This document shows, piece after piece, positions 8,413 to 15,317 of a stretch of 28,757 nt of DNA (the stretch's first letter is position 1; every line of letters starts with the position of its first letter). This DNA comes from UBA7374 sp965660635 (lineage in GTDB: Bacteria > Verrucomicrobiota > Verrucomicrobiia > Opitutales > Coraliomargaritaceae): assembly GCA_965660635.1 (NCBI GenBank), contig CBFIAS010000027.1:1-28757 (forward strand). Reading direction: 5' to 3'. The translations under genes and the position numbers were made by a program. The notes below the pieces were generated by a model that did no database searches, was not told where the DNA came from, and saw only the letters and a program-made list of their open reading frames with translations.

Positions 8413-8441
8413 TTGCTTCAACCGGGCTTTTGCGGTTGTAT
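8413..8441 (+). promoter_or_regulatory. Candidate promoter of the 6S RNA candidate
   Basis: TTGCTT at 8413-8418 and TTGTAT at 8436-8441 have 17-bp spacing. The matches are weak, but they would place the start near 8448, exactly where the closing stem of the predicted RNA begins. The -35 sits in a small hairpin, CGGTTG-CTT-CAACCG. Confidence 0.35.
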
Positions 8442-8447
8442 CGAACT

Positions 8448-8625
8448 ACCCTGCAGTGTTCGAGATTTTACGGAGTTCTGTCCTTTACTCTTTTGATCAC
8501 GGGAGCTGGAACCACGCCGGAAGATGTCAAGCCGTAGACCGGAAGACAGATGCCGGCGGGGAAGTGCCCACCTATCAATCAAAAGGCCAAGAACTCCCCT
8601 TATACGGCACAGGCGGGGCTTTTTT
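8448..8625 (+). ncRNA. ssrS: Candidate 6S RNA (RNA polymerase holoenzyme regulator)
   Basis: The stretch of about 178 nt folds into one long interrupted rod, as 6S RNA does. Nested pairings run from outside in: CCTG (8450-8453) with CAGG (8610-8613); GGAGTTCT (8472-8479) with AGAACTCC (8590-8597), a perfect 8 bp; TTTTGAT (8491-8497) with ATCAAAA (8578-8584), a perfect 7 bp; and CGCCGG (8515-8520) with CCGGCG (8553-8558), a perfect 6 bp. An apical CCG/CGG loop follows. Between the outer and middle stems the 5' side reads CAGTGTTCG and the 3' side ACGGCAC, resembling the TGTTCG and CGGC positions I recall flanking 6S closing stems. GGCGGGGC then TTTTTT ends the unit. 6S RNA mimics an open promoter and binds housekeeping holoenzyme. 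No coding sequence overlaps convincingly. The fold is read by eye only. Confidence 0.55.
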
Positions 8626-8711
8626 CTAGTTCATCCTCAATTTCCGGGATCTGTGCGAATGCTTGCTGGGGAGCATTCTGTTTTTTTCCCGCGAAGGAAC
8701 GCAAAGCCGGT

Positions 8712-8751
8712 GGAACGTTGAACTTGGGAACGTCGAACATCGAACGTTGAA
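8712..8751. repeat. Degenerate GAACGTTGAA / TCGAAC repeats
   Basis: Within 40 bp the words GGAACGTTGAA, GGGAACGTCGAAC and ATCGAACGTTGAA recur with short spacing. AACGTT is palindromic, so the pattern reads similarly on both strands. Such short periodic intergenic repeats are common in large GC-rich bacterial genomes. No function is evident. Confidence 0.6.
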
Positions 8752-8894
8752 GTGTTACCTATGTCCTGCACTTACCATTCACTATTCTACATTCACAACG
8801 CATCATTGATTGAGTGAGCCCGCGAATCGACATGAATCATTTGTATCGTATATCCCTTGGCTTCTCTGCGTCTTGCATGAGATTCTTTTGTGGA

Positions 8895-8913
8895 GATTCG
8901 TGTCGATTCGTGG
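8895..8913. repeat. Two copies of GATTCGTG at 10-bp spacing
   Basis: GATTCGTGTC is followed directly by GATTCGTGGG. A looser GATTC lies at 8881. Probably a fragment of a dispersed intergenic repeat. Confidence 0.4.
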
Positions 8914-8976
8914 GCAGTCGTTTCAATACTTTCAGATTCCCCAGCCAGTGGGCGGCATGGAACCTGTTTTTCGCGA

Positions 8977-9720
8977 TCAGGAATCTGTGCTCTTGCAGCC
9001 CCGCCGGGCCAGCAACCCGAGCAGGATGAGGCCTCCGGTGAGTAACGAGGCGCTGGCGGGCTCCGGCACGCTGGCAGTGCCGTGGATCACGAGGTCGTCG
9101 CCTGACAGGTTGCGCAGGTAGGTCGCGCCAGTGCTGCCAGAGGTGTTCCAACCGTAGAGGCGGAAGGTCACGCTGGCGATGTTCTGGTATTCAGCGGCGG
9201 ACAAGTCGATGGGGCCCCCGAATCCGGAGTTGTCGGTGTCGAAGCCGCCGGTGCTTCCGGCGATGTTGCTGCGGGTCACGATGGCTGCGCTTTCGGTGAA
9301 GCCGCCGACGCTGGAGAGCAGGGCGATGTTGTCCGCGCCGGTAGCGGCAGACTGCCCGTTGAATTCAAGTGAGTTCAGGTTCAGGCTGCCCCCTGGAGCA
9401 GCAGTCAGGGTAAACTCAATGTAGTGGCCGCTGGCAATGGCACCGGCGAGACTGTTCTGCGCGTCGGCATTGGGAATCTTGAAGCCGTATTGCCCGGATG
9501 CGGTCGTGTGGTTGACGCCGGGACCGAGGCGCAGGGTGACCTGGGCGATGCCCTCGGCGGTGCTTCCAGCGGTAAGCTCATGGTTATTGGCCGGGTCGAG
9601 GTTGTCGAGATCAATGCCGTTGAAGTCCCAACTGGCGAGTGTCTGGGCGCTGAGGGACGCGCCTGCGGCGAGGAGGCAGGCAAGGAGCGGGGCGATGTGG
9701 AGTTTGGTTCTGTTTTTCAT
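8977..9720 (-). CDS. PEP-CTERM sorting domain protein
   Basis: A 247-residue exported protein. Residues 1-25 form a signal peptide (MKNRTKLH, hydrophobic core, ASLSAQ cleavage region). The body begins LASWDFNGIDLDN, a common opening of Verrucomicrobial PEP-CTERM proteins, and is Ser/Thr/Gly/Asn-rich with a beta-sandwich look. The C-terminus carries VPEP at 218-221, a short membrane helix (LLTGGLILLGLLA) and RRGCK, the tripartite signal recognised by exosortase (XrtA-type) systems. These systems are tied to exopolysaccharide or biofilm export. No exosortase is encoded in the window. The function of the body is unknown. The next upstream minus-strand gene, the prepilin-like protein, ends 64 bp away. 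Confidence 0.9.
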   Translation of the reverse strand: MKNRTKLHIAPLLACLLAAGASLSAQTLASWDFNGIDLDNLDPANNHELTAGSTAEGIAQVTLRLGPGVNHTTASGQYGFKIPNADAQNSLAGAIASGHYIEFTLTAAPGGSLNLNSLEFNGQSAATGADNIALLSSVGGFTESAAIVTRSNIAGSTGGFDTDNSGFGGPIDLSAAEYQNIASVTFRLYGWNTSGSTGATYLRNLSGDDLVIHGTASVPEPASASLLTGGLILLGLLARRGCKSTDS

Positions 9721-9749
9721 GGATGTTTTGTTTTTTGGGTTTTCTTGTA

Positions 9750-9770
9750 GCGGGGGCAGGATGCCCCCGC
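9750..9770. repeat. Perfect 9-bp inverted repeat between two minus-strand genes
   Basis: GCGGGGGCA and TGCCCCCGC flank a 3-base loop (GGA), just after the stop of the gene ending at 9784 and before the PEP-CTERM start. There is no T run on the exit side of either strand, so it may be an RNA-stabilising or attenuating hairpin rather than a classic terminator. Confidence 0.6.
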
Positions 9771-9783
9771 GTTGTTGATTTGT

Positions 9784-12700
9784 TTAGAGCGGGGCCGCGG
9801 ATGGGTGTAGCCATTGAAAGCCAAGCACGACGAAGCGTCGCCCGAAGCCGCTCGCGGATGGTTCGGGGATCCGCTGGACTTGCGCCTGGCAGAGGGCGGA
9901 GGCGCTTTCGCGGGGTTGATTACCGATGCGGGCGTAGGCGCGGACGGTGAAGCTGTCGGAGCGAACGAAGGCAAGTGGGCCGAGGGCGTTCATCAAGGTG
10001 GCCTGGGTGATGCTGGCGGTGCCGTGCCGGGGGATGTTGTCGTAGCCTTCAGCGCGCTGGTTGAGGGCGGGGGTCGCGTCGATGGCTTGCTGGAGGATGC
10101 CGGCGTTGAGGTATTCGGCGAGGCTGAGGGGCGGCCTTCCGTTATCGCGGACGAATTGACGGAGCGATGCAGCGACGGCGTCGGCCAGGGCCGCGACTTC
10201 GTTGGCGGCGAGTTCACGGATGTTCTGCCGCAGGGCCGGGTGCTGCCGGTCGTCGGCCAGTTGAGTTTGGCGGGTGCTGAAGGATTCGCCATAGTCCCGG
10301 GTGCCCGATCGCGTGATGAAGCGGTAGCCTTCGCCCGATGCGTGCTCGGACTGGTTGAAGAGAGCGGTCTGCGGGAAGTTGGCATGGGCGTTGCGCACTG
10401 GCTCCTCCAGGGCTTTCCAGTCCGGCTTTCCGTTGGGCTCCTCATGTTTGATGCGGAACTGTCCTGACGGAAACTGGCGGCCCGAGAGGATTTTTTCCCA
10501 GGCCAGGGGGGAGGCTGCGTTGAGGTTGAAGCCGTTGTGCAGAAGGAGTCCGGATGCAGTGCCGGGGCTGTCCAGTCGCGGGATCGTCTTGAAAGATCGA
10601 ATGCGGGCGTTGGCCAGGGGGCGGGAGCCGTCCCATTCCGCCTTGCCGGGGTCGGGCAGGGTGGAGAAGAAGTAGCGGTCGTAGAGTCGGTTCAACGCCC
10701 CGCCCGCCGGGTTGCCGATGGCATTGGCTGGGTAGTCGCTGAAAACAAGGCTGCGGAAGATGCCGATATCGGCGATTTCGCCGACAGGGAAGTCGAAGGC
10801 GCGGGCCACGCGGTCCTTCCGGCCCCCGAGCGAGTTGTCCTCGTTGTGGTGAAAGACGTCGCCGGGCAGGAAGCCATGCCTGAATCCATATTTGGAGGGG
10901 TCGTGGCTCTGGCCGTCGACCGTGAAGTCGTAGGGCAGGGGCGGGTCGCATCCCCAGGGGTCGTCCGGGTCGAGCGCGTCCAGATCCGCCTCCAGGAGTG
11001 GCCGGCGCAGGTCGTGTTCGGAGAGGAGGCGGCTGTAGTGGTGGCTTCCATTTTCCGGGCTTTGCTCGTCGAGCATGCGGAGACAGAAGGCGAAGGCGTT
11101 GGGGTTGTCCTCGAGGAGGGATCGCCGCAAACGGTTCCCATGAAGGAGTCGCCCGGACAGGTTTTCGCTGGCCGGGGCATAGTCATTGGTAAAGCCGGGA
11201 TAGCCCCGGATCCCGGCTTTGAAGAAGGATCTTTCATCGCCGCCCGGGTCGATGCCGTACAGTTCGATCTCCAGCGGCACGTTGCCCCGGAAGGTAAAGG
11301 AGCCGGAGAAGGCCTCGTCCTTGTCTGTCCGGATGTCGTCCAGCCACCGGGTAAGGACTTCCCGCCGGGCAGTGGCTGCTGGAAGGCTTTTGCGGAAGAC
11401 CATGCCCGGGCGCATCAGCTTGCGGTAGCGACGGATGCCGGAGTCCCTGCTCCATCTGACTTCGATGTCTGGCAAGGTTCCGGCCGAGACGACTCCGCTT
11501 CCGCTGGCCTTTTCCAGATGGAAGTCCGGGAGGTTGCGGATAATGCAGCGCAAGTCGGAGTGGCCGGGCTGGCCGCCTGCCTCGTCCTCGCCGAGCAGGA
11601 AGGGCACGGTGTAGGGGTTCCACAACTCGAGGATCAGCTTGTAGGCCAGCAGAAGTTGGTGGTTGGGCATGTCCCCGGTTTCCTCCTTTTCTTCCAGGGG
11701 CGTTGCCGCGAGGGCGAGAACGAGTTGCAACTCGGTCACCACCGGGGCGAGGGAAAAGCACTGGAAGCGTCCGGCGGCTTCCTCGGCTGAGCCGGCGGGA
11801 AGGCGCATCCTGGCGTTTGAGCGGGTGTTTTGCTTGGCCGAAGGATCGGCGCGATGCTGGATCAGCCGTGCTGCGTCGGCCCGCAGGAGGTCGTCCGGGT
11901 CGTTGTAGTAGGTCCGCAGGCTGTCGTCGGATAAGTCAGCGGGCGACAGGGTTTTGCAATAGCTGAGGTCTTTCTTCAGCCCCCCGTCCAGCGGGTTGGA
12001 TAGGACGAATCGGCTTTCCAGGCAGACGGAGTGGCGGAGTTCGGACTCGGCCCGTTTGCGCAGGTCTTCCGGCAGTCGCGCGGCGAGGGGTTCCAATTGC
12101 GCAGTCGATGCGGCCGCGAGCAGCCGGTTGCTGATCTCGGTTTCCGACGGGTCATAGAGCAGGGGAAATCCGAAGCCAGGATTCTGCCGGAAGCGTGCGG
12201 CGTGCAAGGTGTTCTCGTTGTAGTCCAGATAGCCTGCCTCTTCTGACTCAGGCGACTCGTCCAGCATGACTCGGAGCGGCCGGAGCGCCGCCTTGGCTCC
12301 TTCGTCTGCCACCCACCAGGCGAACTGCCTGTCGGCCCAGCCCGGAATGTCAACAAGCGGAACCTCCAACGCCGCAATATTCCCGCGCCCGTCCTCTCCT
12401 TCCTCATGGCCTGCGAGCAATTCCACTTGCGGTCCGGCCGGGGCCCGCGGATCCGGGAGTAAGCCCGAGACCAGCCAATCCGGCGCGCCAGCGGGATCGG
12501 CCGTGTTCCAAACCCCCGTCCAGCCGCGCGCGCCCGGTGCCACAGCGTCTCCCAATAGATTCGCGCTGGCCGTGACCCGTTGATCCGGCCCAGCCGACTG
12601 CTGCAGTTGACCGATCGCCATGTGCAGGGCCAGCCGCGCAGTCTCCCGGGCCTCGATCTGCAGCCGTGCCTGTCGCGCCAACTGCGACTCGACTGAAGAG

Positions 12701-12834
12701 AGCATGGCAAAGCCCAGCACCACCGCGGTGATCAGGCCCGATAATAGGAGGCCGAGAACCAATGCGAATCCGCCCGTGCCGGAGTGATTTTGCTCCGGAT
12801 CCACGCGCCGACCCTCTTGTCTTTTTGTCTTCAC
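9784..12834 (-). CDS. Large prepilin-like protein (Verru_Chthon cassette protein A type)
   Basis: A 1016-residue protein with a GTG start. A basic leader of 22 residues ends in GTGG, then a hydrophobic helix at 23-45 (FALVLGLLLSGLITAVVLGF). This is a type IV prepilin-like N-terminus with G22/F23 as the likely cleavage point and no Glu at +5, as in PilX or GspK proteins. The helix continues amphipathically through LARQARLQIEARETARLAL, HMAIGQLQQSAGPDQRVTA and RGWTGVW. That block recurs in very long Verrucomicrobial proteins of the Verru_Chthon cassette A type. The large C-terminal part (for example RPLANARIRSFKTIPRLDSP, LFNQSEHASGEGYRFITRSG, ANEVAALADAVAASLRQFV) probably forms an exported domain. 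The end resembles GspK-like processing (NDNGRPPLSLAEYLNAG). The usual partner genes B, C and D are absent. The family label comes from memory of the N-terminal block. Confidence 0.65.
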   Translation of the reverse strand: MKTKRQEGRRVDPEQNHSGTGGFALVLGLLLSGLITAVVLGFAMLSSVESQLARQARLQIEARETARLALHMAIGQLQQSAGPDQRVTASANLLGDAVAPGARGWTGVWNTADPAGAPDWLVSGLLPDPRAPAGPQVELLAGHEEGEDGRGNIAALEVPLVDIPGWADRQFAWWVADEGAKAALRPLRVMLDESPESEEAGYLDYNENTLHAARFRQNPGFGFPLLYDPSETEISNRLLAAASTAQLEPLAARLPEDLRKRAESELRHSVCLESRFVLSNPLDGGLKKDLSYCKTLSPADLSDDSLRTYYNDPDDLLRADAARLIQHRADPSAKQNTRSNARMRLPAGSAEEAAGRFQCFSLAPVVTELQLVLALAATPLEEKEETGDMPNHQLLLAYKLILELWNPYTVPFLLGEDEAGGQPGHSDLRCIIRNLPDFHLEKASGSGVVSAGTLPDIEVRWSRDSGIRRYRKLMRPGMVFRKSLPAATARREVLTRWLDDIRTDKDEAFSGSFTFRGNVPLEIELYGIDPGGDERSFFKAGIRGYPGFTNDYAPASENLSGRLLHGNRLRRSLLEDNPNAFAFCLRMLDEQSPENGSHHYSRLLSEHDLRRPLLEADLDALDPDDPWGCDPPLPYDFTVDGQSHDPSKYGFRHGFLPGDVFHHNEDNSLGGRKDRVARAFDFPVGEIADIGIFRSLVFSDYPANAIGNPAGGALNRLYDRYFFSTLPDPGKAEWDGSRPLANARIRSFKTIPRLDSPGTASGLLLHNGFNLNAASPLAWEKILSGRQFPSGQFRIKHEEPNGKPDWKALEEPVRNAHANFPQTALFNQSEHASGEGYRFITRSGTRDYGESFSTRQTQLADDRQHPALRQNIRELAANEVAALADAVAASLRQFVRDNGRPPLSLAEYLNAGILQQAIDATPALNQRAEGYDNIPRHGTASITQATLMNALGPLAFVRSDSFTVRAYARIGNQPRESASALCQAQVQRIPEPSASGFGRRFVVLGFQWLHPSAAPL

Positions 12835-13045
12835 AATAAACCGCTAGTAAAACACCCAAGAGCATGTGGGGTTATTCTGGCAAGCAAAAAAATAACGTTA
12901 CTTAAATAAGCTAATAAAATAGCCTGTAGGAAAGACAGTCCTTTATTCCACTGAATTTACGGGTGGATTGGACACAATGCCACCTTGCCGCTGCTTTCTC
13001 AGTCTATTCAGCGAAGTCTTTGCGACACTTCGCGGGCATAAAACG
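12835..13045. other. AT-rich intergenic stretch upstream of the prepilin-like gene
   Basis: This stretch is much richer in A and T than the surrounding genes (for example 12888-12960). It probably carries the promoter for the minus-strand gene at 12834, but I could not pick a convincing -35/-10 pair. No gene is seen. Confidence 0.5.
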
Positions 13046-13336
13046 GAAGTAAACCGAAGGGGTATTATACCACTTCGATTTAATTCCGGAAGAGTGGTGC
13101 GATGTGCTGCCGGAGCAGCGCAAGGCGCGCCCGCAAGAGCGCATCGAGATGCGTAATTGGGGGCGGAACGCCGCGAACTCCGACAGGACGCGCATTCCTA
13201 AGGAACGGAAGGTATTTTGGCCGGAGCGGCGTTAGCCCTTGCACCACTGGGCTCGACCCGCATCTGCAAGGGCCGCCTTGCTCCGCCACAAAATTCCTTT
13301 CCGCCACTCTACCAGAAGTAAACCTAAGGGGTATTA
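13046..13336. repeat. Repeat element with inverted and direct end repeats (possible non-autonomous mobile element)
   Basis: A 22-bp word beginning GAAGTAAACC and ending GGGGTATTA occurs at 13046-13067 and again at 13315-13336 with one mismatch. Its reverse complement, in imperfect form, lies immediately after the first copy at about 13067-13087 (ATACCACTTCGATTTAATTC, 17 of 20 matching). The left end is therefore a palindrome. The sequence just inside both ends is also inverted: AGAGTGG near 13091-13097 and CCACTCT near 13303-13309. The interior holds a long imperfect hairpin (about 13219-13286) with GCCCTTGCA pairing to TGCAAGGGC. No transposase is present. The short frames in it read alike from both strands because of the inverted ends, so I do not call them genes. 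Confidence 0.55.
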
Positions 13337-13630
13337 GTCTAGCCCGCATGCCGGCCTCGCGGGCGAGATTGCTCATTTTCCATTTTAGCCGCAAGGATGC
13401 GTTCGAGTAGTTTGGCTTTTCCACTTATCCTGCCCTTGATTATGCGTTAAATTTTACGCACGCAAAGTGTGTTTGTGCTAAGGATTACGCAGCAGTTCAA
13501 TGTGGTTATGAGGCGTTCATCCTGACTGCTGACTCCTGTCTTATGCCTTCTAATACTCTGCTGCTTGCGGCGGGGTCGTTTTTTCAGTGGCGGGAAGCAG
13601 GGGAATGTTCATCCCCTTGTTGAAGGATAC
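13337..13630. other. Intergenic stretch, no gene seen
   Basis: No supported gene. A small imperfect palindrome TGCGTTAAATTTTACGCA lies at 13443-13460 and could be an operator, but there is no adjacent regulator or promoter to link it to. Confidence 0.4.
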
Positions 13631-13656
13631 AAAAAAACCTCCGCGAGGGGAGGTTT
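13631..13656 (-). terminator. Rho-independent terminator downstream of tRNA-Glu
   Basis: On the minus strand AAACCTCC (13656-13649) pairs with GGAGGTTT (13642-13635) around a 6-base loop and runs into seven T residues (13637-13631). It lies 20 bp after the tRNA 3' end. Confidence 0.9.
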
Positions 13657-13673
13657 CTGTGTTTGATGCCAAG

Positions 13674-13753
<80 letters not shown>

Positions 13754-13766
13754 ACGGAAGGGATGG

Positions 13767-13794
13767 AAAGTACGAGGAGCATGGGGTGCTGCAA
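13767..13794 (-). promoter_or_regulatory. Candidate promoter of tRNA-Glu
   Basis: On the minus strand TTGCAG (13794-13789) and TACTTT (13772-13767) are separated by 16 bp. The -10 ends 13 bases before the tRNA 5' end, and an A/T-rich tract lies just upstream of the -35. The consensus match is modest. Confidence 0.4.
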
Positions 13795-13869
13795 GTTTTT
13801 TTTTGAAAAAGTGCGGCGGCCCGGGCGGTCTGCAAGAAACCGTTTGCGCCCGGCTCCTGGTGGCTTCAA

Positions 13870-14793
13870 ATGTGTGTCATGAATCATCCTGATTTGCCGT
13901 TTGAATTACCGGAAGAGCCTTTGTTGGCGGTCGCCGGGCTGCCTTATCCGAAGGTGGCTTCGGGGAAGGTGCGCGAGGTCTTTGACATGGGTGACGCCTT
14001 TCTCATGGTGGCGACAGACCGGGTCTCAGCCTTTGATGTGATCATGAAGGAAGGTCTGGCCGGTAAGGGCTGCCTGCTCACCCGGATCAGCCTTTACTGG
14101 TTCGAGCAGGCGGCTGCGGTGACTCCGCACCATTTGGTGGAGAATCATGCGGAGCGGCTGCTTGCTCTCGGGCGGGAGTATCCGGAACTGTCGGACCGGA
14201 GCATGATCGTGAAGAAACTGCAGCCTTTGCCGATCGAGGCGGTGGTGCGCGGGCATCTTGCTGGTTCGGGTTGGAAGGCCTACCGTGAGACGGGCCGGTT
14301 GTTTGAATATGAACTGCCCGGGGGCCTGCTGGAGAGCGCGGAGTTGGCTGAGCCTCTCTTCACCCCGACGACCAAGGCAGACAGCGGGCACGACATGCCG
14401 ATCGACTGTGCCGATGCGGCGGACTTGATCGGCGCGGAATTGTTTGGCGAGGTGCGGGCCCGCAGTCTGGCGCTCTATGCGATGGGTGTTTCCGCCGCGC
14501 GGCAGGCCGGGATCCTTCTGGCCGACACGAAGTTCGAGTTCGGCACTGATGCGGCTGGGCGGCTTTACTTGATCGACGAGGTGTTGACACCGGACTCCTC
14601 GCGCTATTGGCCGCTGGAGGGATATGCGCCGGGCGGGCCTCAGCCCTCTTATGACAAGCAGTTTATCCGCGACTACCTGGACGGTCTGGACTGGGACAAG
14701 AGCCCGCCGCCACCGCCTTTGCCGGAGCCGGTGCTGCGCGGCACTCTGGAGCGTTACATCGAGGCTTACTGCAGGTTGGTGATTGGTGGCTGA
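13870..14793 (+). CDS. purC: Phosphoribosylaminoimidazole-succinocarboxamide synthase
   Basis: SAICAR synthetase joins aspartate to CAIR in purine synthesis. The 307-residue length fits the longer subtype. Motifs include SGKVREVFDMGD (ATP loop), ATDRVSAFDVIM, EAVVRGHLAGSGWKAY, FTPTTKADSGHD, GILLADTKFEFG and IDEVLTPDSSRYW, covering the ATP, CAIR and Mg2+ contacts of the family. Two in-frame ATGs, at 13870 and 13879, could be the start. Neither has a clear Shine-Dalgarno site, and I give the longer form. The gene is divergent from tRNA-Glu and stands apart from other purine genes. Confidence 0.95.
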   Translation: MCVMNHPDLPFELPEEPLLAVAGLPYPKVASGKVREVFDMGDAFLMVATDRVSAFDVIMKEGLAGKGCLLTRISLYWFEQAAAVTPHHLVENHAERLLALGREYPELSDRSMIVKKLQPLPIEAVVRGHLAGSGWKAYRETGRLFEYELPGGLLESAELAEPLFTPTTKADSGHDMPIDCADAADLIGAELFGEVRARSLALYAMGVSAARQAGILLADTKFEFGTDAAGRLYLIDEVLTPDSSRYWPLEGYAPGGPQPSYDKQFIRDYLDGLDWDKSPPPPPLPEPVLRGTLERYIEAYCRLVIGG

Positions 14794-14858
14794 AGCGCGA
14801 GCCGGAGGCATTGATTTTTGTTCGACGGGCTGCTTGTATGTGGGTTGCATAGGTTTCA

Positions 14859-15317
14859 ATGGTAGTCTGGTTGATCGAGACTTTCGGAGGAAGCGAGCTG
14901 GAGCGGTCGTTTTACGCGATTGCCTTGATGACGGCTCCGGCCTGGCTGGGGATGATCTTTCTGCCGCGTTTTTCCCTGGTGCGGCATCTGGCGCATCCTT
15001 TTCTCTTGCCGCCTGCCTACTGTCTGGTGCTGGGGCTGGTCTTCTGGAACGCGCTGGAGGCCTCGCTGCTGCCGGGCCAGCCTTCCGGGTTTGATTTCGA
15101 GGCGGCCCGCAGCTTCACCCGTCACCCGGTGGCTTTTCTTCTTTTGTTCTGCAACTGGCAGATCCTCAATCTCGCCTTGGGCACGGCAATCTACCGCAAG
15201 TCGCAGGAGGGCGGCTTCAAGGCTCCGGTTGAGTTGTTGCTCTGCTGGATTCTCGGGGCGTGGGCCTTGGTGCCGTTTGCCGTTCGTCTTCTCATCCGCC
15301 GGGAGCGCCTGCGTTGA
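14859..15317 (+). CDS. Small integral membrane protein, ABA4-like (DUF4281)
   Basis: A 152-residue protein with about four hydrophobic segments: SFYAIALMTAPAWLGMIFLP, PFLLPPAYCLVLGLVFW, VAFLLLFCNWQILNLALGTAIY and VELLLCWILGAWALVPFAVRLL. The spacing resembles the ABA4-like family: a conserved Pro-Arg after helix 1, a central loop, a W-x-x-L-x-L-G region in place of the usual W-x-H-x-L-x-x-D-L-x-x-G, and a GPxGLL-like end. The plant family member ABA4 acts in neoxanthin formation. Bacterial members have no settled function. The stop overlaps the following metallophosphoesterase start (TTGA), so the two are probably co-translated. The family call is tentative. A plain unknown membrane protein is the alternative. 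Confidence 0.6.
   Translation: MVVWLIETFGGSELERSFYAIALMTAPAWLGMIFLPRFSLVRHLAHPFLLPPAYCLVLGLVFWNALEASLLPGQPSGFDFEAARSFTRHPVAFLLLFCNWQILNLALGTAIYRKSQEGGFKAPVELLLCWILGAWALVPFAVRLLIRRERLR
15301..15305 (+). promoter_or_regulatory. Ribosome binding site favouring a TTG start
   Basis: GGGAG lies 8 bases before TTG at 15314, which overlaps the stop of the preceding gene as TTGA. The later ATG at 15341 has no usable site at normal distance. Confidence 0.45.

Larger units (their letters stand above)
8626..8976. other. Non-coding stretch with degenerate short repeats
   Basis: No gene is supported here. The stretch holds the AACGTTGAA-type repeat cluster at 8712-8751 and a 10-bp-spaced GATTCGTG pair at 8895-8913. 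The rest is AT-richer sequence with no clear terminator for the PEP-CTERM gene that ends at 8977. Confidence 0.6.

Noticed and set aside
8448..8625. Structured RNA considered as a cobalamin, SAM or TPP riboswitch
   Set aside because: No conserved core boxes of these classes were found, and no gene on the + strand follows within several hundred bases.
8524..8750. Short + strand frames (65 and 66 codons)
   Set aside because: They lie over the predicted 6S RNA and repeat sequence and have no RBS or recognisable product.
9750..9770. Hairpin considered as a rho-independent terminator
   Set aside because: There is no T run after the stem on either strand, so it was kept only as an inverted repeat.
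10537..11790. 417-codon + strand frame opposite the prepilin-like gene (also 9814-10467)
   Set aside because: Composition is Gly/Val/Ala-rich shadow sequence without motifs. The minus-strand gene has a clear prepilin N-terminus and spans the whole region.
13080..13424. Frames on both strands in the repeat element (also 12968-13156 on the + strand)
   Set aside because: They encode similar words from both strands only because the ends of the element are inverted repeats. No start signals or family features.
13443..13460. TGCGTTAAATTTTACGCA palindrome as an operator
   Set aside because: A single imperfect 18-bp palindrome with no adjacent promoter, regulator or target gene. It could be chance in an AT-rich stretch.
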